Source: Chalciporus piperatus (lineage: Eukaryota > Basidiomycota > Agaricomycetes > Boletales > Boletaceae). Taken from it: 64,000 nucleotides of DNA. Under the pieces are notes generated by a model. The model had not been told where the DNA came from, ran no database searches, and saw only the letters and a list, made by a program, of their open reading frames with translations. Below are positions 1 through 11,523 of the stretch, one piece after another. A program made the translations under genes and the position numbers. Location of the stretch: NCBI GenBank assembly GCA_038093975.1, contig JBBPTG010000074.1:59754-123753 (forward strand), in the 5' to 3' direction. Position 1 is the first letter of the stretch. Each line of letters begins with the position of its first letter.

Positions 1-315
1 TTAAGGGCGTGTCTCCCCGAAGGATTTTTTTTTTTCATTCTTGTTGATCAGATGGCGGCTCTTGTAAACACTGAACTTGCCAGGCCAGTTTCATTCACTT
101 GTAGACCCCTTACGGACAACCGACGACAAAGAAGAAAACGAGAGGAAATAAATTATGCCATGCATGACTTTGATACAAATAGAACATGTGCGACGGAAAC
201 GACGGCATGCAGAACGCCAGTACTTAGTGTATCATATCGAATCGAATATTGTCCAAGGAATGTCTAACGTCCCATTCTATTTCCCTCCTTACCTTCTTCC
301 AACACCCCCGACAGC
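1..315. other. intergenic, no gene seen
   Basis: The stretch holds short open frames only, with no recognisable protein similarity and no splice logic. It lies just downstream of the stop codon of the leftward transporter gene, so part of it is probably that gene's 3' untranslated region. Confidence 0.5.
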
Positions 316-3245
316 TCAGCCACCACCCACGGCGAGTACGATATCATACACGAGCGCAGTCAACACGAGCGCCGAAGCGACTAACCCCCCAAAGCCACTT
401 ATACGCGTCGGTCGGATAACCGACTCGGGCGACAACGCTGGGAACGCCTTGAACGTCGGTACCGTCACCGATTCCACGTCTGTGTCTATGTCTGTGTCTG
501 GGTCGTGGTCGGGGAATTGAACGAGCGTGGGCGTGGGCGTCGTTGACATGGGCGTCGATGTTCGCGTGGGCGTGGACGCGGGCGGTGGTGATGGTGATGG
601 TGATGGGATGAGAGGTGGGTACGCGGGTGTGGGTGTGGATGGGGAAGTAGACGTAGGCGTCGAGACGGTGATCCGGACATCGGCGGGGCGAGCGTCCGGA
701 CCTCTTTTGGGATTCGTGGTATAATTGATATCATGATCACGACCACGGTCATCGGGTATCGAAAGGGAAACAGAATGGGTGTGAGAATGGGAATGAGCGT
801 GAGCGTGGGAGTGGGAGTGGAAAGGCGCGGAGGGATGACCGTCTGGAGAGCTCGCGCTACTATCGGCGCTAAGCTGAGGACTATGACCCCCACCCCCACC
901 CCCGCCCACGCCCACGCCAACGTCACTACTCGCGCTAGGCCTCGGACTGTGTCCACTCCTCGTACTCAACACGCTTCTCACGCTATGAGACCTCGATCGC
1001 GACGTGGGAGGCGAACCACCCATGAGGAAAAACTCGTCCATACCCGAGCTTGACGAATGCGTGATCGAGTGGGAACGCGAGAGGGAAATGGAGATGGAGG
1101 GTCTGCGTTGAGGTTGAGGTTGATGTTGATGTTGATGTTGATGGTCCTGTTGGTGGTGTTGATGGTGTTGGTGGTGGTGTTGGTGATGATCGTCCGGCGG
1201 CGACCTCGCAAGCGAAGGCGCAGTCGTATCTAAAAACAAGACAGGTTTCTCCATCGACGTCGACGTCGACGCCCTCTTCGTCCTCGCCGCAATCGGACTT
1301 TGACTCCTCGCTCTCCCCCGCTCACCGCTCGTAGACGATCGTCCTCCAGGCCTATCTTTATCTTTATCTTGTCCGTAATGTCGATGCTTGGACGGAGAAG
1401 ACACGCGGTGCATGACCGGCATAGGTATCACTTCCGAATCCGACGTGCAGATGCTCTCTTTGCGCGTCTCGGCTTCGTTGGACATGAATCGCTTCATCTC
1501 TTCTGTGCTCCCGGGTTCGACGTCCGTAGAGTCGGTGATGATCAGAACGGGGATGTTCTCGACGGGGCCAACGGTCGACCGCAGTGCGATCGGCTGCCAT
1601 TCGGGCGTGAGCGAGACGATGTTGTGCAAAGGTGTCGTGACAGGCTCTTCGGGTGGAATGCTTGCATCCAAGACGGCAGTAGCCATGTGCCGCTTTGAGA
1701 TGACGAACAATATAAAAGGAATGAGGAGGTTTGAAGGAGACGTAACGATGAGCGATGCCCAGTTGAGAATCGTGGTGAGGCCATCCTGTAAAAAAAGTGT
1801 CGTGCTTAAGTATAAGACGTCAGTAACAAGACAGCCGCACGACGTACGTTGGTTTGGAACGGAATGGCAATGAGCCACGGGAACACGGCAGACCAAAAGA
1901 TGGCCGCTTTGTTGGAGCATATGTTCCCCCTCAGGAGATTATACCGAATCACGATGGTAAACACCGGAATGGATGTAATGAGCACAGCTAAAGGGAGACA
2001 CATAAATGGGTTCATACCGAGAGATCTAAAGAGTGAACACAGACGACATACCAAGCGGAAAGACGTAACTGGATACACGGGCGACCACGCTCAACGCACC
2101 ATGTCCCCTAGCTGTCGCAAACTCTTGTAAAAGCGTCGCACCATTCGGAAGAGCCAATGCGGAACCGCCCATCCATCCCACGGGAATATAGATGAGACAG
2201 GAGATGAGGATGGACAACCAAACCGCACGACGGATATTAACGGAGGGATGCGTGTTGTTTACCCAAGCAGGGACAGTGGTAACCTACCAGAACGAAACGG
2301 GTGAATCGTACTGAGATGAACGACGAGAGATGACTCACGAATGCGAAATTTGAGAGGACGAACCCAACGACGCTGGATAGATCGCGTCCTACTGCCGGGA
2401 CAGGGTTGGTATCGAGGCCAGTGACGGCGAATATGGCTATCCATGCAACGGTGATAATGATAAGAATGATGAAAGATGCGACTTGGAACATGATGTTATC
2501 GACGAGATGAACGAGACCGAGTGGGAAAACGAGGGACAGCGTGATCTATGTGAAACGTGTCTTGGGTGGTCTTTGAAACGAGAGGGGGGGGGGCTTACGA
2601 GCGTTCCAAACGATCCGAGGATGTATCCAGAGAACGAACTGTTACCGTTGGGTCGGATTTGGTTGACTGTGTACATTCTGAGCCTCGGGTCGTGAATAAA
2701 ACACATGATGATGGGTACGTACCACAGACCCAACCATCAGAGAAGCTGACAGCACACGTCTTATGAGCGACACTAATCAAGAAATCGTCCATGCTCTGAC
2801 CCAGAACCCGTACCGTCAGTCCTCAAAACCGCCGCCATTCCTTCCGAGGACAGACTCGCACCTGAAATGACTCCAAAAGACTTGCAATGACCAGCGCCTG
2901 CATAGCCAAGAACAGCAATACCTGCACGACGACATGCCACCGTTTACCCAGAAACAAGTGAGCAATCGTGGTGAATTCGATGGAGGCTTGGAATGACTCG
3001 TTTCCTTCTATCGAGGACATTATTTCGACGATGAAGAGCGCTGCTGTTCCAGATAGGACGGCGATGGTCGCAAAGGCGAGAAATGGGCTGTATGCATCGT
3101 CAGTGTTCGTCGTAGGTCGAGTGAGATGTACGCACGTCAGCCATCCTGCTTGTTGGAAGAGAAGCGGGGTGACAACCAGCGAAGGACCAGTGATACTAGA
3201 GACGAGGAGAGCGACGCTCCCAAAAAAGTTGATGGTGCGAGGCAT
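316..3245 (-). CDS. Aa_trans-family amino-acid transporter with long disordered tail
   Basis: Multi-exon membrane transporter, likely moving amino acids across the plasma or vacuolar membrane. The N-terminus (MPRTINFFGS, then ITGPSLVVTPLLFQQAGW) matches the first membrane segment of the fungal SLC38/Aa_trans family. Later exons supply further helices (the segment with AIFAVTGLD near 2400, GMNPFMCLPLAVLI near 2000, FWSAVFPWLIAIPF near 1870). The last exon begins near 1785 after a TTTTTTACAG acceptor and carries one more helix, then roughly 450 residues of low-complexity cytosolic sequence rich in Ser, Pro and His, and a final hydrophobic helix just before the stop. The start is the ATG at 3245, where homology begins; an upstream in-frame extension uses no ATG. 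The His-rich tracts (near 1195-1100 and 820-780) are unusual. Substrate cannot be read from sequence. Confidence 0.85.
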
Positions 3246-3411
3246 CAAAGGAACGACACAACTCCGGGTCACTTGTCTACCTTTTATGGAATCACCCCTA
3301 GCTATGGCCAGTGTGCGGGGAGGAGGACAACGCGAGAGTAAATAAACCAGATGCATACAAACAAGACATCGTACATCCGGACCACACATGTCACCTACAA
3401 CCCCACTGGCA

Positions 3412-6400
3412 CTACGCCCCATTCTGCAAACTCACCCCAAGCGTCTGCCTCAACAACAACTCCACCCTCTCCCTCTCATCCGTTATCCTCCCCATCTCGT
3501 CCTCCCATCTCGACACCCTGTTCTCATAAATCATCCGCAACGCGTCGAGGCTCCCCAACGCCGTCTCTAACGCCCGTTTCAGATCGCCTTCGCGAGCCTC
3601 TGCGGAAGCGTCTGAGCCATCGCCAGAGACGCTCGTCGAACTGAGCAGACGGTCGATGATCGAGGTGCTGGCGCTGCGTGAACGAGTGGTCCGCCGACGG
3701 GACGCGATACCCTTGAACGCCGTACGAATCTGCGTCATCGCAGGCGACTTGATCAATTGATCACGTCTCACAGAACGAGACGTCAACGTATGCAGCTTGG
3801 TCGAATGAGACGGCGCAGCGAGAAGAATCATCGTCGTATCCGTCTCGCAATCCAGCGCTTGGAACTAAGTCAAAAAAAACGAAACGAGGCACAGTTAGCG
3901 ACAAAGGAAGGTCAACAGGCGTACGACCCATGGGATCCGCTCACTGATTGTTGCAACGCTTCCCACCGCGAATCCCACTTTCGTCGCCTCTTTTCGACGT
4001 TGGAAATGAACGTCGGATGATACTCCAGCTCCAACAACTCATCCTTGTCACCTTCCTCGTCCACCCATTCCCCATCCTCACTATCTCCATACCCGTCCCC
4101 ATTCACCCACGCAGCTTCCTCATGCACCTCATATGCGCCCTCGCCCGCAGTCTCCTCACCCGACGAATACGGCTCAGGACTCGTATCCCTCGGTTGCGTA
4201 CTCTGCACTCGCGGTGGCGGACTCACCACCTTTTGTTTCACCGTCCCAGGCGTCTTCAAATTGGACGACCTTTCACGCCTCTTCAATCCCCGCCCTCGAG
4301 AGGACGTATACGGCAAATTCACAGGCTGATGACTCGGCGAAGACTGTAGACTCATCGAATCGAATCGTCGTCCTCCGAACGCTCTCGTCGCTTGGAGGTA
4401 CGCCCAGGGATTGTATCCAGCACCTGGGAACGGCGTCGACGAGGGCGAGAACGTGGAATCGGACATGGCAGCATTGTTGTTCAGCGCATACATCTGCATC
4501 TGAAGCGCGAGTTGCTCTTCGATCACGGAGGGATGGTTGGGATCATAGTTGGTGGGTGGGGCAGTGGGAATGGCGTTTGGATTGTACAATCGATTGCGAG
4601 GAACGTGCGTGAAGGGATAGGGGTAAGGCGAACCCACAGGAGGAGCCGGACTAGGTTGGATGCTGGAGACAAACGGCGATGGAGAGGGAGCAGCCGTTTG
4701 GCTGTGAGGTGTAGGGGGGATAGGAGCATTCGGACGGACGGACTGGAAGTACGTTTGAAGGTACGCAGTCGCGGGATCATCGTAGTACTGATCCTCTAGA
4801 TGAACTTGCATCTGAAGCGGATGTGGCCTCGTATTTTGATAGTTCAGGCTCTGGTTCTGGTTCGGGAATGGCTCCGCGGCACGATTGTTCCGATCATCCC
4901 GGGGATCCCGGGCATCGTTGAAAGGACGACTTTGTTGACGCCTCACAGGTTCTTCTGGGACACCATGCGACTGCTCAGTGCTCCGCCGGACGGCAAGTGT
5001 GGGCGACTCACGGCTCTCCGGCTTCGAGTTGACGACGGTGTCCAGACTACGAAGACCGAGTTGATCGGTGGAACCATTCCGATGATGCTTCGTAAGACTG
5101 GCCAGGCGGTTGTTGGCGGCAGGCGGGATGTAATGGCGTGCAGAGTATGGATCAGGAAGGGCCACGCTGGGCGAGCGAGGCGTGCCCGATTCATTATCGT
5201 GGTCGTTGTCGTTGTCAGTATGTATATACTCTGGATCGTGCTCGATAAGAGTGTCGTCATCGTCCTCTTGCGGGGTATTCCCACCATGATCGTACTGAAG
5301 GTGCCCACTACTCTGCTTCAACGACGCGGACACGTCGTCTTCGGGCTCCTCCTGTACGGGAAGCGACTTGTCCGGCGTGCGAGTGTTCATTGCCTGAAGC
5401 GGCGGCGTCAGACTAGCAAGCTTGCTTGCCGCAGGTGGCGTCGTACGGATATTGTCGGCAACGGACGTGTTCGAAGGTTTCCGAGACGTAGGGGGTGTCG
5501 GAATCTGTACGTGTGTGCCAGTAGAGGACTGATAGGATTCACGTTTGAGGGAGACGTATTCTCCCGCAGTGCCGCTTTCTCCGGAAGAACCTTGGGGAGT
5601 ATGATAAGGAGGCGACATCCGATCCGGCGAAGCACTTCGCACTTGAAGGTGTCCCGGAGGAGAATACGATGGCGAATTTCCTGGACTCGCAGGGAGAGGA
5701 CGATTGCGAGCTTGGATGCTATCGCTCGGTTGAGGATCCCGTTCACGTTCACGCTCACGCTCACGTTCGCGCTCGTTGACGCGAACCTGTCTCCTGTCAC
5801 CATCCTTGGAGATCAAGTGTTCGTTCGTTCGGACTCGGTCAATGACCGAGTCTTTGTGGGGGGAAGGGGCCTCGCGGACGTACACCGCGCCGCTCTGGGC
5901 GCCGCCGGCGTATGCAACGCCGGACGTCCCTGGAGCAGCAGTTTGCTGACTCAGGGTCTGCGCATAGTCGGCGCGCTCTATCTCTGCCATGAGTTCGGCA
6001 GTCATATGCCAGTTTTCTTCCATAGCAGTGAGGAATTGCGGGGTAATCCTGTTGATAGGGCGGGGGTATCCCATGGGAGGATTCATGGGGACGTGCGTGT
6101 GGATGTTGGGTTGGCTATGGGAGTGGATAGGTGGTGGCGGAGGTTGCTGAGGGGGCAGTTGATGTACGTTCGGCTGACTGACTGTGTGCATCGGTGGAGC
6201 AGGGGGGGTGTAGTGCTCCTGTACGTCTTCTCTAGACAGAGGCGACTGATTGGCTGGAGGGGGGAGCTTCGACACGTTGTTTGATGGTTGCGTCATCGGA
6301 GGGGGTGTCGTCGAGCGCCTTGATTGGAGGGAAATGTTGGTCGATGGAGGGCTCTGCTGGGATGGACGTTGATTCGACTGCACGTTGGCGGCGTTGAACA

Positions 6401-6848
6401 TTTGCATGACGGATGGGACGATAGGCATGGACTGCGCTTTGACCGCTCGCTGTCTATCGCGTGGCGACGGTGACATCTCACGAGGTGGCGAGTTCTGGGC
6501 GGAGGCTGGAGGTTTGTCAGGAACTGTTGCCGTGCAAGTATCACAACATAAAGGAAAGATCCGCTGTCCTCGTTACGAAGATAGAGCACGAGGTATGGGC
6601 GGAGGGTTGGGGGGGTAATGGGAGAAAGGGTGCAAATAAGAGGTATAAGAGGAGCGGATGCACGTAAAGCTTAACCGCTGCGGACCAATAGAACAAGCAC
6701 AGCACCGTCACCATGACCCATCCACTCACGAAGTCATGACGCTCGAAGAAAGGTGGCACGAGACACGAAAGGGGAGGGGATATGACTCACCTTGGAGAGC
6801 AGGATACATCTGAGACTTTCTTGATCTGTGGGGAGACTGACTTGACAT
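3412..6848 (-). CDS. conserved basidiomycete protein, unknown function
   Basis: I reconstruct three exons, 6848-6791, 6568-3945 and 3864-3412, all phase-consistent, giving 1044 residues. The N-terminus starts MSSQSPHRSRKSQMYPALQ and after the first intron has a possible metal-binding Cys cluster (CCDTCTATVPDKPP). The middle 800 residues are disordered: Pro/Gln/Ser-rich, with an Arg-Glu run near 5760 and an acidic tail near 4090. The C-terminal part joined by the second intron (FQALDCETDTTMILLAAPSH and on) is ordered, ends in a likely coiled coil, and looks like the conserved core of an uncharacterised basidiomycete family. It is divergent from the gene at 7338. No catalytic motif is visible; a regulatory or scaffold role is only a guess. 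Confidence 0.75.
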
Positions 6849-7337
6849 GGGTTTTTATGATGCGCCTGATGGGAAATGATAGCGGATCGCTATGTCGGCT
6901 GACGAAGAAGAGGGAACAAGAGAAAGGTGAGATCTGGTAAGCTGATAACAAGGAGAGGAAGACGTACGCGCGTTCGCAACGTGGGTCCGGCGACAACGTT
7001 GTGCAGGGCAGCTGAAGATACACAAGGGGGTCGGCTCCCAGGTATGGAAGCTGCCTCGAGGCAGGGCAAGTCAGTTATGACCGGTCCGGTGGCTTTAATC
7101 TGCCAGACGCTGAGAACTGCGGTCTACCGTTGGTCTACCATTTGGTCTACCATTTGGTCTACCGTCATTTCCGACAGTCACCTGCATATCACAAAAGAAC
7201 AGAAGAATTAGCAATCCCACTCGGCTGCAACGAATTCAGTTGTCTCTCAGTAATGGAACGTCACGTCACTGTCACCTAATGTGTCACAATATGTCACGGC
7301 TTGACCTGGACTTGAACAAGACATCCACCTCGATACG
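6849..7337. promoter_or_regulatory. divergent intergenic promoter with short tandem motifs
   Basis: This 489-bp gap separates two start codons pointing away from each other. It contains four copies of GGTCTACC at 11-12 nt spacing (7121-7164) and five GTCAC pentamers between 7260 and 7297. Helical-phase spacing of repeated octamers suggests clustered transcription-factor sites. No clear TATA box is seen. Confidence 0.5.
7121..7164 (+). repeat. GGTCTACC tandem motif, four copies
   Basis: Four copies of GGTCTACC start at about 7121, 7132, 7144 and 7156, separated by one turn of the DNA helix. They sit in the shared promoter of the flanking divergent genes. Confidence 0.8.
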
Positions 7338-9494
7338 ATGTCGTCGATGTCGTCCAGTTCAGCGAGCAAAAGGTAACGTAGTCACACACAATCCGGGCGT
7401 TCAATTCTCCAAGATTTCGACAACCAGGTTCTTGCAAGTTTACGACAAGCTGCCACCCGATGCCCAGCAGTTCCTGATCCAGAAGCAGCTCGTCCCCTTG
7501 CTCGACAAAGTCTCAAAGGATAAACAAAACAAGGCAACCGCTTCCGCCACGGAAATGCAGCAGCGATACACTAGAATGCCTACTTTGAACCTGAAAGCCA
7601 AAAAGGCCGAGATCGCCACCCTCTTGCTCGAGTTGTCGCGTGACGCGAAGAGATCGGTCATCAAAGAGCGTTCGCGCAGAGAGCAACTCCTCTCAGACAT
7701 AGTAGACAGCTTGGTACATTGGCTCAACGATATTTGGAAGGTCGTCTACGAATTCCGTACCAACTTCAAAGTAGCCCATGCGTGCCTGCTCTTTGCATGC
7801 GACGCTTTGGACCAAATCGGCAACGGATGTGGCGGGTAAGCATCATCAATACAAAGACATTTCGCCTCGCTCACAGCGTTATATGCGTATTACAGATGCA
7901 GGTGCTCGTACGCGACCATGTTCGTCCCGATCAAGATAAGACGTTCCACAGGCAAGCTGGTCAAATCGTTCTGCCTTAACGGGGCACACAACCTCGAAAA
8001 CGTCATGCTATGGATATGGCGTGACCTCTTCGTCACTATCCTCGCAACAGGAACCAAACGTCAGAGGAGTTACATCCCAGATATGCTTGACGACATTCGT
8101 CTTCTTCTCGGTTGGCGGGCTCTTGAGCAACTCTTGCGCGGCGGTCGTAAATGTACGTGCACCCATCGACACCCATTCACATCGGCTTAACTTTTTCTTC
8201 CAGCACTCTTCGAGAAGGACGCCGACGAGGAGGAGGAAGAATATGCAGACTATGAGCCAGAGAAGACAGACGAATGGCGTAATGTCGTCGATGACGATGG
8301 CGACGAAGACTATACCTCCGACGATTGCTCGACCGCATGCAACGAGGAACTATATCCCAGAAGCTACTACGCAGCCCATTGGTCATGGCGGATCACGGAC
8401 CGACAAGAATGTCTACGGGAACTCGTACACAAGACACTCCTCGATCTTTTCAAGGTCACGCCATCTGCACCACTATATTCTAGCATGCTTTCCATCGCCG
8501 AAGACGAGGACGACTTGGAGGAGGAACTTCATCCGATCCTAATGTCTGTGGCTGGTCACTCCTCCGATAACCTCTCCGCCGCCCTCCGTATCCTTGCCTT
8601 GAACAACAGAACGGACAGTCTCGACAAGCTTCTTAGAGCTTACAAACACCTCCTGCGTCCCCAAGACGCTGCATCGCTGCAATTCGGAGTCCTCATAATG
8701 TCAAGCAACTTTTTCTATCGCACACACGGGCTGTCGATCGCGCAAGAAGAACTTTTAGATGTCTTCAACGCGCTCCGCGCTGCAATCCGTTTCAGCTTCT
8801 GTAATATCGACTCCGAAATATACAAAACCGAGCTCACACAGATACTTGCCTTGCGTCAAGATTCACTGAACCGTCGTAATCGCGTCGAAAGATGGGTCAA
8901 AAACGTGCTCACTCCACAAGTTGATACCACGCATCCCGTGACTCTCGCCGCACTCATGATGGGTATACCACTTCCGCCGGGGATGGAGGGCACTGATGAG
9001 GGCGACATGTTGGGATATTTTGATGTCGAAGGGGATGATCCGGAGGTGGATGATTTGAAGGAGGAATTCCGACCGAACTTGAAGCTTCGATTGCAGGGAT
9101 GGGTGGACACTGTCACTGCTGTCAAAGGAGGACCGGCGATGTTGTTGAAGGTGTACACCAAAATCATCGCAGACCTGCCTTTCTTGGGTGCGACCGACGT
9201 TGTGGAAGAGATGTCTGCACGGTGCGTCCAGTCTCGATGTCGTGGACGATGTTTACCGAGCGCTCTCCACCCAGGTTATCGGAGCGTCCGAGTAAGCTGC
9301 ATGTCTGCGATGGGCTTGAAGCGTTTAGGGAATTTTGCAAGAAACAGAAGAAACGAGCGGTTGCGAATGCGAAGAAGGAAGGTGTGGGCAAGGGATCATC
9401 AGGTGCGACCGTGTCGCCCTCAGGACCGTCTGCTGGATCAAGCCTGCCTCGAGGTGGTCCAGGTTCACCAGATCCCATGGACGATGTTGATTGA
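7338..9494 (+). CDS. conserved protein, unknown function, five exons
   Basis: Exons are 7338-7372, 7428-7835, 7896-8152, 8204-9221 and 9275-9494; phases agree throughout and give 645 residues. The first exon is only MSSMSSSSASKR, ending inside the Arg codon. The body is mostly helical, with a Lys/Arg-rich stretch near residues 85-120, an acidic segment encoded near 8215-8320, then a long helical region (for example SNFFYRTHGLSIAQEELLDV) that resembles an armadillo/HEAT-type fold in character but has no motif I can name. The C-terminus is Lys/Arg- then Gly/Ser/Pro-rich and ends MDDVD. An apparent frame jump near 9222 is resolved by a 53-nt intron, restoring RLSERPSKLHVCDGLEAF. Function is unknown. 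Confidence 0.75.
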
Positions 9495-10271
9495 GTGCCG
9501 TTAATAATCGGGGGTGGCTTCGTTTGTACTGTATGTTCGAGTGGTTTTACATTACTTGCAATGCTAGTGATCACCGGCGTGATTATAACGAGGGTTTAAC
9601 AGCAGGTTAACTTACGACGGCCACTTGTATTCCTGATTTGGACATAACCTTGTCTCGGGAAACGTTCACGTACGGGGATGTTCATTGTGACGGTGCCCAA
9701 GAATCGAGCAAAGTTACACGCAAGAGTACAAGGATCGAGCCATCTATGGTTTAATCCGACGCGAATGTACGTCGATGGGTCAGGCCCAGAGCTCCGGGAA
9801 ATTGCCAGTACTACCCGGCGATGATGACAGTTCCCTTTGTCTGCCTCATTGCACATATACTCGTGGCCCGGACTCCGAGCTGACTCTCATAAATACCCCC
9901 TTGCTCTCTCCCAGATCCATTCTATCATCACCCGCACCAACGGCGCAACGACTATTTTTTTTTTCCTCTACCGTCGTTCCGTATATGACGTCTGTTGTAT
10001 ACTGAAGCCCCGGCCACAACGTATATAACGGTCGTAAACGCTCTGGGACCTCTCAAAGTCGCTCAGTAGTGCTTGCAAAGTCGACCGCTATTGCCGTCTC
10101 GCTGCGGGTAGAGCTCGAGCTGCTCATCGTCCCCTTTGATTTTCACTTTTACTTCCACGCTTCATTCATTCATTCAATTGCCCTCCGAGCAGGCCCTCGT
10201 CTTTTGGTCTTGATCGACACCCGATTATTTCATTCCGTTCGTTTTTTTTACTGAGCTACAGATAACCCAAG
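9495..10271. other. intergenic region with putative promoter of the small secreted-protein gene
   Basis: No coding exon is supported. A TATA-like TATATAAC lies at about 10021-10028, roughly 245 bp before the next start codon, and T-rich tracts follow near 9956 and 10230, as is common in fungal promoters. A long minus-strand frame (9596-9856) has no coding character. Confidence 0.4.
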
Positions 10272-10931
10272 ATGAAGGTGCTCCTCTTCCGTCCTACTAC
10301 TCCTGCCTTTGTCACCGCTATGACGATGCTCTCGTTGGCGATCATGCTTTGCGCGGTCGTGACGTCAGGTATGTGTCCTCGCTCTTTGTTCTTTTTTTTT
10401 TTTTTCTTTCTTTTTTTTTTGCGAAACGCGTCGATCGAGGTGGAAGCGTGCTGACTGTAGAATGCGGTCTAGTTTCGGCTGCGCCTCAGTTTGGAAGACC
10501 GCTTCTACATGCGTTGGATGAGTCGCCTGAGGGGCTTGGCAGCCTGACTGTTGATCCTTCTACGTCGTCTCTCTCGGGCCTTACACCGAATGCACTACCC
10601 ATCGTGACTCCCGGCGACAATCCGAGCGAGAGACCTATAGCCGGTTGTACAACGCAGGCCCGGGCTCCAGAACTTGAGGTCGATCCGGTCAATGTGGCAA
10701 ACCTGATCGAGTCACCGACGACAATCGTACGTACCCCCACACATCTGACAAAGGACAAAAAAAAAAAGGAACTAAACGCTAACCGTCTTCTGCGACGCTT
10801 TCTAGACCTCCTCGATAGCCACGTCGACGCTTGTGCAAACCAACACCAACGGTGCGCCGTACCCCTTGGGAGGCGTCAACGTTGCCATCGTGCTGAGCGT
10901 TGCGGTCTCGGCTGTCTTTACCTTTTTCTGA
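10272..10931 (+). CDS. small secreted protein, possibly GPI-anchored
   Basis: Three exons (10272-10368, 10461-10726, 10806-10931) in phase give 162 residues. The N-terminus is a signal peptide-like segment (hydrophobic core VTAMTMLSLAIMLCAVVTS). The mature part is Ser/Thr/Pro-rich and without cysteine pairs of note. The C-terminus has a small-residue region (TNTNGAPYPLGG) followed by a 17-residue hydrophobic tail ending at the stop, the layout of a GPI-anchor signal. Both introns have unusual homopolymer runs (T-rich 10384-10420; A-rich 10757-10768). The family is not recognised; it could be a cell-wall or effector-type protein, but nothing in the sequence shows function. Confidence 0.65.
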
Positions 10932-11523
10932 GAACATCATCCTATCGTCTTTTTTTCGTTTTTTTGTTTTGTTTTCGTTGCTCGTTTCAGTCATGGACAC
11001 TCTGGATTTCCCTCCTCGGAACCTCATAATGAACTCGGGGATAGGGCAAGAATCATATTTATTCGTCACTCGTCGCTGTTTTCATCCGCACCACACTATC
11101 CTTTCTCTTCTCCTCTCTCCTCGTCCTGCTTTTAAATTAGTTTTCGTGGATTCGTCCATCACTCCCTTACGACTTGCCAGCCACATTCCATCATCTCATC
11201 CATATCTGTCTGTATCCATCTCACCTCTCTCCACGTTGTAGCGGCTTGCCGCCCCTTTGTAGCTTTTTTTTTTACGATGTACCCTACCTGGAATTGTATC
11301 GCGTACTGCAACGACTTCTCGTTTCATTTCTTTCCTAGTACATAGTTACTTAGTTAGTTAGTTGGACCGGCCGAGCTTAATGGATCGGACTGGATTTGCT
11401 TTTTTTTTTTCTTTTTTTTTTGTTATTGTATTGGAAGTGCGAGAGGCTGCGCTGTGGTAATGACATTGGTCGACCGTCTGCTCTACTTATCGAAGCCTAG
11501 AAGCAAGTCACGCCCAACCGGCC
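10932..11523. other. intergenic, converging 3' ends
   Basis: It lies between the stops of the secreted-protein gene and the leftward carboxypeptidase gene. It has T-rich and pyrimidine-rich stretches (11265-11275, 11398-11421) and a short TTAG repeat near 11345-11362. No coding exon is supported. Confidence 0.5.

Noticed and set aside
4800..6284. 494-residue plus-strand frame
   Set aside because: Antisense shadow of the long disordered exon of the leftward 1044-residue protein; Arg-rich composition typical of a reverse frame.
9596..9856. Minus-strand frame between two genes
   Set aside because: No coding composition, no homology, and it overlaps promoter-like sequence.
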